64,000 nt of DNA. It comes from Simplicispira hankyongi. Its GTDB lineage: Bacteria > Pseudomonadota > Gammaproteobacteria > Burkholderiales > Burkholderiaceae_C. Positions 30,931 through 40,345 of the stretch are shown here, in pieces. The stretch covers positions 186,001 through 250,000 of the forward strand of contig NZ_QXJC01000003.1 of NCBI RefSeq assembly GCF_003570885.1. Direction: 5' to 3'. How positions within the stretch are numbered: the stretch's first letter is position 1; every line of letters starts with the position of its first letter. A model generated the notes under the pieces. It was not told the DNA's origin. It saw nothing but the letters and a program-made list of their open reading frames with translations, and ran no database searches. A program made the translations under genes and the position numbers.

Positions 30931-33900
30931 GGTGGTCCTCCGCCGCGTTGTGTTGGTGCGCATGCTGGGCGTCAAACTGGCGTTGGCGCGCACTGCCCTT
31001 GAACAGGCCGCGCACCAACACGAAAAAGATGGGAACAAAGAACACCGCCAGCGCAGTACCGGTCAGCATTCCGCCAATCACGCCGGTACCGATGGCGCGC
31101 TGGCTGGCCGAGCCAGCCCCAGTCGCCACCGCCAGTGGCAGCACCCCCAGCGTAAAGGCCATGGAGGTCATGACGATAGGGCGAAACCGCAAGTGGGCAG
31201 CCGCCAGCGCCGCCTCGATCACACTCTTGCCCTGGGCCTGAAGGTCCTTGGCGAATTCAATGATCAAGATCGCATTCTTGGCCGACAGGCCAATGATGGT
31301 CACCAACCCCACTTGGAAATACACGTCGTTCGAATAGCTTCGCAAAAACGTCGCGAGCAGCACACCGAGCACGCCCAACGGCACCACCAGGATGACCGAC
31401 AATGGGATGGACCAGCTCTCATACAGCGCCGCCAGGCACAGAAACACCGCCAGAATGGAGAAGGCGTACACGACGATGGCCTGCGAACCCGCAAGTTTTT
31501 CTTCACGCGACTGGCCCGTCCACTCGTAGCCGAAACCCGCCGGCAGCTGTGCGGCGAGCCGCTCCATTTCTGCCATTGCCGTGCCGGTGCTCTGACCTGG
31601 GGCCGCCGATCCGCTGATGCGCATGGCCGGATAGCCGTTGTAGCGCACGGTCTGCATGGCACCCGTCACCCAATGCGTACTCGCAAAAGCCGAGAACGGC
31701 ACAGCCTTGCCCTGCGCGTTCGGCACGTTGAGCTTTAGCAAATCTTCGGGCTGCATACGTGCAGGCGCATCGGCCTGGACCACGACCCGCTGCAGGCGTC
31801 CAGCATTCGGAAAATCGTTCACATAGGCCGAGCCCAGCGCCGTGGAAATAGTGCTGTTGATGGCATCGTACGACACGCCAAGCGCGCTGGCTTGGGCACG
31901 GTCGATGTCGATCTGCAATTGCGGCGCATCTTCCAGCCCGTCAGGGCGCACCTGGGACAGCACCTTGCTTTGGGCCGCCATGCCGAGCAACTGGTTGCGC
32001 GCGGCAAGCAGGGCGTCGTGGCCCAGGCCGGCACGGTCTTGCAGGCGGAAACTGAAACCCGAAGAAGAACCGAGCTCGGGAATCGGCGGCGGGTTAAGCG
32101 GGAAGATGAAGGCATCGCGAATGCCAGAGAGCGCACCGAACGCACGCCCGGCCAACCCCGTGGCAGAACTGCCTGGGCCCTTGCGCTTGTCCCAGTCGGT
32201 CAGTGTGATGAATGCAAGCGCCGCATTCTGCCCCTGGCCGGAAAAACTGAAACCGAGCACGCTCACCATGCTTTGCACCTCGGGCTGCTTGAGCATGAAG
32301 CCTTCGACCTGCTTCATCACGTCCAGGGTGCGCTCCTGGGTCGCGCCAGGAGGAAGCTGGACATTGACCAGCATGGTGCCTTGGTCCTCTTCAGGCAGGA
32401 AAGACGTCGGCAGACGCGTATAGACCAGCGCGGCCGCCACACCGATGGCGAAATACAGGATCAGCGTGCGCGGAGCACGCCGCAGCACGCGCGCCACCAG
32501 ACCTTCGTAGCCGTGGGTGGTGCTGCTGAAACCCCGGTTGAACCAGCCAAAGAAACCACTCTTGGCATGGTGGTGCCCGGCCTCCACCTGCTTGAGCAGC
32601 GTGGCGCACAGTGCGGGTGTGAGCGACAGGGCCAGGAAGGCAGAAAACGCGATCGAGGACACCATGACCGCTGCAAACTGGCGGTAGATATTGCCCACCG
32701 AACCGGCAAAGAACGCTAGCGGGGTAAACACGGAAATCAGCACCACCGTCACGCCCACAATGGCGCCAGAAATCTGGCCCATGGCCTTGCGTGTGGCCTC
32801 GTGCGGGGGCAGGCCCTCCTCGCTCATGATGCGCTCGACGTTTTCCACTACCACAATGGCGTCGTCCACCACGATACCAATCACCAGCACCATGCCAAAC
32901 ATGGTCAGCACGTTGATGGAAAAGCCCAGCGCCAGCAGCGTGGCAAAGGTGCCCAGCAACGCCACCGGCACGACAATCGTCGGAATGATGGTGTAGCGCA
33001 GGTTTTGCAGGAACAGGAACATCACCAGAAACACCAGGCCGACGGCTTCCGCCAGCGTCTGCGCCACCTGGGCGATGGAAATCTGCACAAAGCGCGAACT
33101 GTCGTAGGGAATCGACCACTTCATGCCTTGCGGGAAAAAGCGCTCCAGCTCCGCCATCTTGGCGCGCACCGCCTTGGCCGCTGCCAGAGCGTTGCCCGAC
33201 GGCGCGAGCTGCAAACCCACGCCGACAGACGGCTTGCCATTCAGGCGGGCCGAGGTGGCATACGACTGCCCCCCGAGTTCGATGCGCGCCACGTCGCGCA
33301 GGCGCACCGTGCTGCCGTTCGGGTTGGCGCGCAAGATGATGGCGCCAAACTCCTTCACACTGTCCAGTTGACCGTTGACCACCACCGTCGCCGAAATACC
33401 CTGACCGGCGACGTTGGGCAGGCTGCCCATCTCACCCGCCGACACCTGCGCGTTCTGCCCGCGGATGGCTGCCGTGACGTCGGCACTGCTCAGGTTGTAG
33501 CCAAGCAGCTTGTCCGGATCAATCCATATCCGCATGGCACGCTCGGTACCAAACAATTGCGCCTGACCAATGCCGGGGAGTCGCTGCAACTCGGGCACCA
33601 CGTTGCGCGAAGCATAGTCGCCCAGGGCCACCGGATCCCAATCGGGCGAATCGGACGAGAGCATGGCAAACAGCAAGAAGTTGCTGCGTGACTTGTCCAC
33701 GCGCACGCCCTGCTGCGTCACTGCCGCCGGCAGGCGCGGCGCAGCGCGGGAGAGACGGTTCTGTACGTCCACCTGCGCCAGATCGGCGTTGGTGCCGGGC
33801 TCAAAACTCAGCGTGATGCTGCCGGTTCCGTTGGCCTGAGACACCGATTCCATGTAAATCAGGCCCGGCGAGCCGTTCATCTCGCGCTCGATGACGGACA

Positions 33901-34084
33901 GCACGCTGTCTTCCAGCGTCTGCGCAGACGCGCCCGGGTACGCCGCCGAGACGACGATGGACGGCGGCGCCACCGGCGGGTACTGGGCAATCGGCAACTG
34001 CGTGATGGCCACGCCGCCGAGCACCATGATGAAAAGCGCGATCACCCACGCAAAGATGGGCCGGTCAATAAAGAATTTCGCCAT
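30923..34084 (-). CDS. RND efflux pump inner membrane transporter (HAE1 family)
   Basis: A 1053-residue proton-driven drug exporter of the AcrB/MexB/TtgB type. The N-terminus MAKFFIDRPIFAWVIALFIM is diagnostic, GIVVDDAIVVVENVERIM contains the intramembrane aspartate pair used for proton relay (about residue 405), and twelve membrane segments with two large periplasmic loops fit the family. It lies 12 bases downstream of the membrane fusion protein gene and overlaps the outer membrane channel gene. Expected substrates are hydrophobic antibiotics and solvents. Confidence 0.97.
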   Translation of the reverse strand: MAKFFIDRPIFAWVIALFIMVLGGVAITQLPIAQYPPVAPPSIVVSAAYPGASAQTLEDSVLSVIEREMNGSPGLIYMESVSQANGTGSITLSFEPGTNADLAQVDVQNRLSRAAPRLPAAVTQQGVRVDKSRSNFLLFAMLSSDSPDWDPVALGDYASRNVVPELQRLPGIGQAQLFGTERAMRIWIDPDKLLGYNLSSADVTAAIRGQNAQVSAGEMGSLPNVAGQGISATVVVNGQLDSVKEFGAIILRANPNGSTVRLRDVARIELGGQSYATSARLNGKPSVGVGLQLAPSGNALAAAKAVRAKMAELERFFPQGMKWSIPYDSSRFVQISIAQVAQTLAEAVGLVFLVMFLFLQNLRYTIIPTIVVPVALLGTFATLLALGFSINVLTMFGMVLVIGIVVDDAIVVVENVERIMSEEGLPPHEATRKAMGQISGAIVGVTVVLISVFTPLAFFAGSVGNIYRQFAAVMVSSIAFSAFLALSLTPALCATLLKQVEAGHHHAKSGFFGWFNRGFSSTTHGYEGLVARVLRRAPRTLILYFAIGVAAALVYTRLPTSFLPEEDQGTMLVNVQLPPGATQERTLDVMKQVEGFMLKQPEVQSMVSVLGFSFSGQGQNAALAFITLTDWDKRKGPGSSATGLAGRAFGALSGIRDAFIFPLNPPPIPELGSSSGFSFRLQDRAGLGHDALLAARNQLLGMAAQSKVLSQVRPDGLEDAPQLQIDIDRAQASALGVSYDAINSTISTALGSAYVNDFPNAGRLQRVVVQADAPARMQPEDLLKLNVPNAQGKAVPFSAFASTHWVTGAMQTVRYNGYPAMRISGSAAPGQSTGTAMAEMERLAAQLPAGFGYEWTGQSREEKLAGSQAIVVYAFSILAVFLCLAALYESWSIPLSVILVVPLGVLGVLLATFLRSYSNDVYFQVGLVTIIGLSAKNAILIIEFAKDLQAQGKSVIEAALAAAHLRFRPIVMTSMAFTLGVLPLAVATGAGSASQRAIGTGVIGGMLTGTALAVFFVPIFFVLVRGLFKGSARQRQFDAQHAHQHNAAEDHHA

Positions 34085-34096
34085 ATTGCGCGCCCC

Positions 34097-35413
34097 TTAG
34101 CGCTTGGCTGCACTGGCGGAAGAAGCCGGTGCCTTCGCACTGCTGGCGCCCCCCGGGGACGCGTCGGCGGCCGGGCTGGCCGGGCCGTCAGCCTTCTTGG
34201 CTCCAGGGGGGCTCCATGGCACGGCCTTGACGGGCGCGTTGCCGCGCAGCTTCTGAAAACCATCCACTACGACCTGCTCACCTTTTTGCAGCCCCTCGAG
34301 CACGACCCAATTGCCGTTTTGCTGACCCCCAAGCTTGACCTGGCGTGGCACGGTCTTGCCATCGGCCCCCACCACCAGAACGCTGTCGCCGCCAGCGGAG
34401 CGCGTCACTGCCTGCTGGGGCAAAAGCACCGCATTGCCGGCTTGCGCCTGCTCCAATCGCACACGCACATACAGGCCGGGCAACAGGCGCATGCCGGGGT
34501 TCGGCACTTCGGCTCGCAGCGTGATCTGACCGGTGCTGGCGTCTACCGTCAAGTCAGAGAACAGCAATTTGGCTGGCTCTCCATATTCCGTGCCATCTTC
34601 CAGCACCAAACGCACCACGGCGGCCTGCGTGCCGCTGGCACTCTTGAGACGGCCTGCCTCCATGGCGCTGCGCAGTGCCATGACCTGCGCCGCCGATTGG
34701 GTGAAATTCACATACAGCGGGTTGATCTGTTGAATCACCGCCAACTGCGTCGCTTCGCCCTGTCCGACCAGCGCGCCTTCCGTCACGAGCGACTGACCGA
34801 TACGACCGGAAATCGGCGCAACCACATTGGCGTATTTCAGGTTGATCTGCGCCGTGGTCACGGCAGCCTTGGCTGCCGCCACATCGGCCGCATTGGCCTG
34901 CTGCGCAGCCACGGCAGTGGCGTAATCCTGCTGGCTGACGGCATTGGCCGCGAGCAGCGGCTTGTAACGCTGCGCGAGTGCACTACTTTGCGACAAGTTG
35001 GCCTCAGCCCGCGCCAACGCAGCCTGCGCACTTTGCACGGCGGCGGCATACGGCGCGTCGTCAATGCGGTACAGCGACTGGCCGGCTTTTACATCGCTAC
35101 CTTCGCGAAACAGGCGCTTTTGCACGATGCCGGACACACGGGCACGCACCTGCGCCACCCGCGAGGCTTCGAGCCGGCCCGGCAGTTCGGTGAGCAAGCC
35201 CACTTCGCGCGGCTCAACGGTGATCACCCCCACCTCTGGCGGCGGCATCCCGCCACCGGGTGGCCCTTTCGGCGCATCCCCCTTGCCGCATGCGGTGAGT
35301 GCCAACACCATGGCGCCTGCAATGGCCAGACGGTTCACGCTGCGAGGCGGCCTGCCAAGAAGAGCAAGGGCAGAAAACACGGGGGCGAACGTAGCGCGTT
35401 GCAGATCAGGCAT
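34097..35413 (-). CDS. RND efflux periplasmic adaptor (membrane fusion protein)
   Basis: A 438-residue lipoprotein with lipobox ALTAC (about residue 42) and the biotinyl-lipoyl-like motif region LPGRLEASRVAQVRARVSG, then a coiled-coil hairpin (about 110-190) and beta-barrel domain. The C-terminal 40 residues are Ala/Ser/Pro/Lys-rich. It links the transporter and outer membrane channel. ATG 35413 precedes the signal peptide; earlier in-frame ATGs lie inside the operator and promoter region and are unlikely starts. Confidence 0.94.
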   Translation of the reverse strand: MPDLQRATFAPVFSALALLGRPPRSVNRLAIAGAMVLALTACGKGDAPKGPPGGGMPPPEVGVITVEPREVGLLTELPGRLEASRVAQVRARVSGIVQKRLFREGSDVKAGQSLYRIDDAPYAAAVQSAQAALARAEANLSQSSALAQRYKPLLAANAVSQQDYATAVAAQQANAADVAAAKAAVTTAQINLKYANVVAPISGRIGQSLVTEGALVGQGEATQLAVIQQINPLYVNFTQSAAQVMALRSAMEAGRLKSASGTQAAVVRLVLEDGTEYGEPAKLLFSDLTVDASTGQITLRAEVPNPGMRLLPGLYVRVRLEQAQAGNAVLLPQQAVTRSAGGDSVLVVGADGKTVPRQVKLGGQQNGNWVVLEGLQKGEQVVVDGFQKLRGNAPVKAVPWSPPGAKKADGPASPAADASPGGASSAKAPASSASAAKR

Positions 35414-35528
35414 GAGAAATTCTTTCGGGGACGCGGCAGGCGATACCGGCAAGCGCGCCAGTCTAGTAGGACTTTGGAAACCGCGTGCGACGCGCCGCAG
35501 AGGCGCCCAACCGCTCGGAATACAAAAA

Positions 35529-35534
35529 ATTATA
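35529..35534 (-). promoter_or_regulatory. Candidate -10 box of the efflux operon
   Basis: On the minus strand these bases read TATAAT, next to and partly overlapping the operator at 35533-35556. A bound repressor would therefore block RNA polymerase. The matching -35 region lies inside the operator and is weak. Confidence 0.5.
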
Positions 35535-35556
35535 CATACAACCATGAATGTATGTA
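35533..35556. promoter_or_regulatory. TtgR/AcrR-type operator
   Basis: A perfect inverted repeat: TACATACA (35533-35540), spacer ACCATGAA, TGTATGTA (35549-35556). It closely resembles the published AcrR operator of E. coli and the TtgR operator of Pseudomonas putida, which share the TACA...CCATGAATGTA pattern. It lies between the efflux operon and the divergent TetR gene. Confidence 0.85.
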
Positions 35557-35586
35557 CCATGACCGCCATGATTTTCCGTTCGCACC

Positions 35587-36219
35587 ATGGCCCGTCGTAC
35601 CAAGGCTGAAGCCCAGATCACCCGCGCTGCGCTGCTCGATGCGGCAGAGCTGCTGTTTGACGAGCACGGTGTCTCTCGCACCTCGCTGGCCGACATTGCC
35701 AAGGCCGCAGGCACCACGCGCGGTGCCATCTACTGGCATTTTGCCGACAAGGCCGCCCTGTTTGATGCCATGATCGAGCGCGCCACCGAGGCGCTCGCGC
35801 CCGACATGCCGTGCGACGAGGCGGCGATCGATATGGCGCAGCTGTGCTGCGGCCTGGTGGGGGCGCTTGAGGGCATTGCCCACCACCCGCACCTGCGCCG
35901 CGTCATGCGCATTGCGATCCACCGCGTTGAATATGTCGGCGAACTCGACGCGATCCGCGCCCGGCATTTGTCGTCCCACCGGGCCTGGACGGCGCGCAGC
36001 GAACGTGCTCTGGCCGTCGCATTTGCCGCGCAAAAGCAGCCACCGCCCTTGAGCAGCACGCTCGCAGCCATCGGCCTGCAGGCGCTGGTGGAGGGTTTGC
36101 TGCAAAGCTGGCTGCTGGACCCAGACGCCTTTGATCTGGCAGAAACCGGCCGCGCCGCCGTAGCAAACTGGCTGCGGGGGTTGGGACTGGACGATGCCGC
36201 CTGCGCCGCGCCTGCCTGA
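35587..36219 (+). CDS. TetR-family repressor of the RND pump (AcrR/TtgR-like)
   Basis: A 210-residue TetR protein. The helix-turn-helix lies at about residues 12-58 (TSLADIAKAAGTTRGAIYWH), matching the AcrR/TtgR subclass, and the remaining helices form the drug-binding domain. It is divergent from the efflux operon with a consensus operator between them, so ligand-relieved repression of the pump and of itself is the expected mode. ATG 35587 starts MARRTKAEAQITRAALLDAA. Confidence 0.95.
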   Translation: MARRTKAEAQITRAALLDAAELLFDEHGVSRTSLADIAKAAGTTRGAIYWHFADKAALFDAMIERATEALAPDMPCDEAAIDMAQLCCGLVGALEGIAHHPHLRRVMRIAIHRVEYVGELDAIRARHLSSHRAWTARSERALAVAFAAQKQPPPLSSTLAAIGLQALVEGLLQSWLLDPDAFDLAETGRAAVANWLRGLGLDDAACAAPA

Positions 36220-36252
36220 GGCCGCAGCGCAGCACCCCCTATTGCGTCGGCG

Positions 36253-37485
36253 CTATTGCACCGGCGCACCCGCCTCGAACCAGCGCCCCACCAGCGCACG
36301 CTCTTCGTCCGTCATGCCGGTGGCGTTGTTCATGGGCATGAGCTTTTGCACCACCACCATCTGGTAAATGCTCTGTGCGTTCTGTCGTACCAGGGCTGGT
36401 GAATCGAGCCGTATGTTCTTCATCTGTACCTGGGCGCCGTGGCACATGTAGCAGCGTTGTTCGAGAACGGCATGGAGTTTTTCATAGCCAATTAACCCTG
36501 CAGCGCTTGACTGGCTTGCGCTGGAAGCTATCGAACTTGTAGTACTCGCAACCACGGGAGCCGGCCGCAACCAAACGATGACGCCCACAATCACCGCCAT
36601 GCCTACCAGCGCGTACGGCAGCGGGTTGCCATTGCGCCCTAGTTTGTAACCGTGGCGCGTGACGAAAAACTGGCGAATCGCGGCGCCGGCAAACATCATC
36701 AGAATCAGTACCAGCCAGTTCTGCGGGTGGTTCCAGGTAAAGCTGTAGTGGCCGCTCAGCATGGCAAACAGCACCGGCAGCGTGAAGTACGTGTTGTGCA
36801 CGCTGCGCTGCTTGCCGCGCTTGCCGTGGATCGGGTCGACCGGCTGGCCGGCCTTGATCTGTGCCACCACGGTGCGCTGGCCCGGAATGATCCAGAAAAA
36901 CACGTTGGCGCTCATGGCGGTGGCCATCATGGCACCCACCAGCAAAAAGGCTGCGCGCCCCGCAAACCAGTGGCAGGCCAGCCAGGAGGCCATGCACACC
37001 AGCACCAGCACCAGCAAACCTACGATGGTGTCGCCATTCTTCTTCTGGCCAAACACGCGGCAAATGGCGTCGTACAGCACCCAGAACACCACCAGAAAGG
37101 CGAGCGCCACGGCAATGGCTTCGGCGGGGGCCCATGCCATCTTGGACTTGTCTACAAGATAGGTGCTGGCGCTCCAAAGGTACGACACCGTGAACAGCGA
37201 GAAGCCGCTTAGCCAGGTGGTATAGCTTTCCCAAAAGAACCAGTGCAAATGCTTGGGCAGTTGGGGCGGTGCCACATTGAACTTGACCGGGTGGTAGAAG
37301 CCCCCACCGTGCACAGCCCAGAGTTCGCCGCTGACGCCTTGGCGCTTTTGCTCCGCGTCCTCGGGCGGCGTGAGGCTGCTGTCGAGAAAGACGAAGTAGA
37401 ACGACGAGCCGATCCAGGCAATGGCGGTGATGACGTGGACCCAGCGCAGCAGCAGGTTGGCCCAGTCAAACAGATAGCTTTCCAT
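36253..37485 (-). CDS. puuD: Urate oxidase PuuD, integral membrane with cytochrome c domain
   Basis: A 410-residue protein that oxidises urate to 5-hydroxyisourate. The N-terminal part (MESYLFDWANLLLRWVHVIT onward) has about eight membrane segments with conserved histidines. The C-terminal part is a small class I cytochrome c with one CxxCH motif (CYMCH, about residue 362), passing electrons to the respiratory chain instead of producing hydrogen peroxide. GGAGGT lies upstream of ATG 37485, which decides the start. It is 193 bases downstream of xdhC on the same strand. Confidence 0.94.
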   Translation of the reverse strand: MESYLFDWANLLLRWVHVITAIAWIGSSFYFVFLDSSLTPPEDAEQKRQGVSGELWAVHGGGFYHPVKFNVAPPQLPKHLHWFFWESYTTWLSGFSLFTVSYLWSASTYLVDKSKMAWAPAEAIAVALAFLVVFWVLYDAICRVFGQKKNGDTIVGLLVLVLVCMASWLACHWFAGRAAFLLVGAMMATAMSANVFFWIIPGQRTVVAQIKAGQPVDPIHGKRGKQRSVHNTYFTLPVLFAMLSGHYSFTWNHPQNWLVLILMMFAGAAIRQFFVTRHGYKLGRNGNPLPYALVGMAVIVGVIVWLRPAPVVASTTSSIASSASQSSAAGLIGYEKLHAVLEQRCYMCHGAQVQMKNIRLDSPALVRQNAQSIYQMVVVQKLMPMNNATGMTDEERALVGRWFEAGAPVQ

Positions 37486-37633
37486 GTGGTGACCTCCGCG
37501 GCGGTTGCGATGCACGCCGCTGTGACAGCCTGCTCACCACTGCGGGCGCTCTGAGCAGAAAAAGAGGTCGCGCACTCGGGGTGCGTGGGCCATTGGACCC
37601 GCCCGCCCTGGGCACCGCTGCGACACAGACACG

Positions 37634-37657
37634 AAGTGTATGCAAATTTTGTGTGCA
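37634..37657. promoter_or_regulatory. Weak GntR-type site upstream of puuD
   Basis: AAGTGTATGCAAATTTT shares AAGTGTAT and TTTT with the palindrome at 39623-39638, with a degenerate right half, then TGTGTGCA. It lies about 150-170 bases upstream of puuD. It could be a lower-affinity site. Confidence 0.4.
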
Positions 37658-37678
37658 ATTCCAGCGCTGCGATGGCGA

Positions 37679-38521
37679 TCAGACCTCGGATTTACCCTCA
37701 AACCCAGCATTCAATTGTTGCAGCAACTGCGCCGCAACGGCCACGGCAATCACCTCGGGCTGTTTGCCCAGGATGCCTGGCACCCCGATCGGACAGGTCA
37801 CATGCTGCAGTTCCTCCGCCGAAAAGCCGCGGCGGCGCAGGCGACTGCGAAACGTCGCCCATTTGGTGGCGCTGCCGATCAGGCCAATGAACGGCAGATC
37901 TGCCGCCGTGCGGTGGCGCGTGAGGCAGGCAGCGACGATGTCCAGGTCTTCGGCATGGCTGAAGCTCATGATCAAGACGCGGGAGCCGCTCGCCAGTTGC
38001 GGCACGGCGCCGTGCACGGGCTCGGAATGCTCGCACACCACGCTCTCCGGCGCCGGGTCCGGGAAAATGCCGTCGCGGCTATCGATCCAGGTGATCGCGA
38101 AAGGCAGAGGCGCCAGCACGCGCACCAGCGCATGGCCCACATGGCCGCCGCCAAACAGCGCCAGAGGCTCGAGCGCGGGCGAGAGGCGTTTTTGCAGGTC
38201 CGCAAGCTCAGCATCCTGCGCCGAGAGATTTTCAAACCGCAAGTGCATCACGCCGCCACAGCACTGGCCCAGGCTGGGCCCCAGGGCGTAGCGCAGGGTT
38301 TCATTCGGTAGGGTCTTGGGGCCAAGCAAGCGGGTGCGCGCGTGGGCCATGGCCGCAAACTCCACATGGCCGCCACCAATGGTGCCCAGCACCTGATCTT
38401 CGAACACCGCCATCCACGCGCCCACTTCGCGCGGCGTGGAGCCCACGGTGCTCTCTATCGTCACAAGACAGGCTGGCGCCCTACGAAGAATTTGCAGGAA
38501 CTGGTGCAAAAATGCCATCAA
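37679..38521 (-). CDS. xdhC: Xanthine dehydrogenase accessory protein XdhC
   Basis: A 280-residue maturation factor that binds molybdenum cofactor, promotes its sulfuration and inserts it in XdhB. The N-terminal XdhC/CoxI domain has ESTVGSTPREVGAWM (about residue 25) and TIGGGHVEFAAM; the C-terminal Rossmann domain has ALFGGGHVGHALVRVL. Start ATG 38521 has GGAGGAG upstream. It is divergent from the lipoprotein gene at 38547 across only 25 bases. It is separated from xdhAB by 11 kb of unrelated genes. Confidence 0.94.
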   Translation of the reverse strand: MMAFLHQFLQILRRAPACLVTIESTVGSTPREVGAWMAVFEDQVLGTIGGGHVEFAAMAHARTRLLGPKTLPNETLRYALGPSLGQCCGGVMHLRFENLSAQDAELADLQKRLSPALEPLALFGGGHVGHALVRVLAPLPFAITWIDSRDGIFPDPAPESVVCEHSEPVHGAVPQLASGSRVLIMSFSHAEDLDIVAACLTRHRTAADLPFIGLIGSATKWATFRSRLRRRGFSAEELQHVTCPIGVPGILGKQPEVIAVAVAAQLLQQLNAGFEGKSEV

Positions 38522-38546
38522 TCAAGCTCCTCCAAAGACCATCGCT

Positions 38547-39056
38547 ATGAAACCCGATTCCCCGCCACCGACTGTGCCACGCCAGCGCTGGTTTCGCACC
38601 GGGCTCATGGCTTCGGTCGCGGCCCTGATCGCCGCCTGCCGCTCGGCGCCCAGTCCGTCACCCAGCGTGCCCCACGTCACCGGCCCTGTCCCTGCGACAA
38701 AGGGCTCGGCGCGCCCCTCGGCAGCGAGCGACCCGCGCGCCTACCGCCAGGACGCCGCAACCCACCTCTACGGCCTGAATGCATCCCGCATCTACCAAGG
38801 CCGCTTGCCGCCGCTCCTCTATGCCATTGGGGTGCTGCAAGTGGACATCGACGCCCGAGGCCGTGTGCTGCGCACATCCTGGATGCGCGCACCGCACCAG
38901 GCACCAGAAGTCATGGCCGAAATCGAGCGCACCGTGCGCGCAGCCGCCCCCTTCCCGGCGCCCGCCCGTATGGGCAAGGTCACCTACACCGACACCTGGC
39001 TGTGGGACAAGAGCGGCAAATTTCAACTCGATACCCTGACGGAAGGGCAGGACTAA
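38547..39056 (+). CDS. Putative lipoprotein with TonB C-terminal-like domain
   Basis: A 169-residue protein. Residues 13-32 (RWFRTGLMASVAALIAACRS) look like a signal peptide with lipobox IAAC. The C-terminal 90 residues (LYAIGVLQVDIDARGRVLRT, then TVRAAAPFPAP) resemble the TonB C-terminal fold used in small energy-transducer-like proteins, but no membrane helix and no Pro-rich TonB linker are present. ATG 38547 is preferred to an earlier frame opening at 38436 that overlaps xdhC. Function unknown. Confidence 0.7.
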   Translation: MKPDSPPPTVPRQRWFRTGLMASVAALIAACRSAPSPSPSVPHVTGPVPATKGSARPSAASDPRAYRQDAATHLYGLNASRIYQGRLPPLLYAIGVLQVDIDARGRVLRTSWMRAPHQAPEVMAEIERTVRAAAPFPAPARMGKVTYTDTWLWDKSGKFQLDTLTEGQD

Positions 39057-39225
39057 GTGCATTCCCCTGAGGCGCTTCGCGCCTTCCCCCTTCTCTCGCA
39101 TGGCTGCGCCATCCGGGAAGGGGGACGATGCCCTCACTGCGGGGCTGCCCTTGCTCGGCATCCCTGACCTGGGCCGCGCCCACTTCATCGCCCGAGCCCT
39201 ATTCCGCACTCGCAGCCCACTCTCG

Positions 39226-39576
39226 CTACGACCCCCGGTAGGTCGAATAGCTCCAGGGGCTGACCAGCAGCGGTACGTGGTAGTGCTGATCGGCGTGGGC
39301 CACTCCGAAATCCAGACGGACCTGGCCGAGAAAATTCGGCTCCGGCAAGGCCACGCCCTTGCCCTTGAAATAGCGCGCCACATCAAAAGTGAGGCGGTAC
39401 GTTCCGGTGCGCAGCGAGGCGTTGTCGAACAACGGCGCATCGGTACGTCCATCCTGGTTCAGTACCAGCTCCTTGAGCAACGTGGCCTGCTCACCGTCGG
39501 TGGAAAAGAGGGCGACGCGCATGCCAGCCGCCGGGCAGCCATGCATGGTGTCGAGAACGTGGGTACTCAGGCCCAT
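39226..39576 (-). CDS. uraH: 5-hydroxyisourate hydrolase (transthyretin-like)
   Basis: A 116-residue transthyretin-fold hydrolase converting 5-hydroxyisourate to OHCU. The family signatures are present: LSTHVLDTMHGCPA at residues 3-16 (catalytic His), HVPLLVSPWSYSTYRGS at the C-terminus with the diagnostic YRGS. The open frame extends much further upstream but that part is antisense to gntR; ATG 39576 (GGAGATCGCC upstream) is the family start. It is divergent from gntR with a perfect palindrome between. Confidence 0.96.
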   Translation of the reverse strand: MGLSTHVLDTMHGCPAAGMRVALFSTDGEQATLLKELVLNQDGRTDAPLFDNASLRTGTYRLTFDVARYFKGKGVALPEPNFLGQVRLDFGVAHADQHYHVPLLVSPWSYSTYRGS

Positions 39577-39622
39577 AAGGCGATCTCCTAAAGTTCTGGG
39601 GCAGGGCACTTTCTGTGCACCG

Positions 39623-39638
39623 AAAGTGTATACACTTT
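39623..39638. promoter_or_regulatory. GntR operator between uraH and gntR
   Basis: AAAGTGTATACACTTT is a perfect 16-bp palindrome in the 87-base divergent gap. The TGTATACACTTTT part recurs upstream of the permease gene at 46548. Its symmetry and place point to autoregulation by the adjacent GntR protein. Confidence 0.8.
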
Positions 39639-39663
39639 TGGCAATCGCGCCTATCATGCCGCC

Positions 39664-40332
39664 ATGGAATCCTCCACCCACGCCATTGTCGAATCGCTGA
39701 CCCGCGCCATCGTCGAGCACCGCCTGCAGCCCGGCACCAAGCTGGCGGAGCAGAAGCTCGCGGACCATTTTGGTGTCTCCCGCACGCTGGTGCGCCAGGC
39801 CCTGTTCCAGCTCGCGCAGAACCGCCTGGTGACGCTGGAGCCCGCACGCGGCGCCTTTGTCTCCACCCCGTCGGCCGACGAAGCGCGCCAGGTGTTTGCC
39901 GTGCGCCGCATGCTGGAGACGCAAATGGTGCGCGCCTTTGTGCAGAGCGTCACACCGGCCAAGATCAAGACGCTGCGCGCCCATGTCGCCAGCGAAGCCG
40001 CGGCCCTGGGCGCCCAGGACACCAGCGGGCGCACCGAACTGCTGGGCGACTTCCACGTGCGCATTGCCGAACTGATGGGCAACGACGTGCTGGCCCAACT
40101 GCTGCGCGACCTGATCTCGCGCTGTGCGCTCATCACGCTGATGTACCAGAGCGCCAGCGAAGCGGCGCACTCGCACGAGGAGCATGCGGAAATCGTCGCC
40201 GCGCTGGCGGCGCGCGACGAGGCACGCACGGTGCAACTGATGCACGAGCACCTCGAACATGTGGAAGCCAGCCTCGCCTTCGAGCGCAAACGCCCGGTCA
40301 ACGACCTTTCGTTGGCGCTCTCACCCCTTTGA
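39664..40332 (+). CDS. GntR-family (FCD) transcriptional regulator
   Basis: A 222-residue regulator with an N-terminal winged helix (EQKLADHFGVSRTLVRQAL, about residue 27-45) and an all-helical FCD ligand-binding domain with the metal-site histidines in DFHVRIAELMGN and HEEHAEIVAAL. Location between uraH and puuE, and palindromes at 39623 and 46548, make it the likely regulator of the second half of the urate pathway. The ligand is not known; allantoin or another pathway intermediate is a reasonable guess. Confidence 0.94.
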   Translation: MESSTHAIVESLTRAIVEHRLQPGTKLAEQKLADHFGVSRTLVRQALFQLAQNRLVTLEPARGAFVSTPSADEARQVFAVRRMLETQMVRAFVQSVTPAKIKTLRAHVASEAAALGAQDTSGRTELLGDFHVRIAELMGNDVLAQLLRDLISRCALITLMYQSASEAAHSHEEHAEIVAALAARDEARTVQLMHEHLEHVEASLAFERKRPVNDLSLALSPL

Positions 40333-40345
40333 ATCTGCACACGCC

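Noticed and set aside
36239-36445. Short reading frame overlapping the puuD 3' end
   Set aside because: It is a different-frame shadow of the cytochrome c part of puuD.
39577-40260. Long upstream extension of uraH
   Set aside because: It is antisense to gntR and would remove the gap with the palindrome; UraH proteins are about 115 residues.
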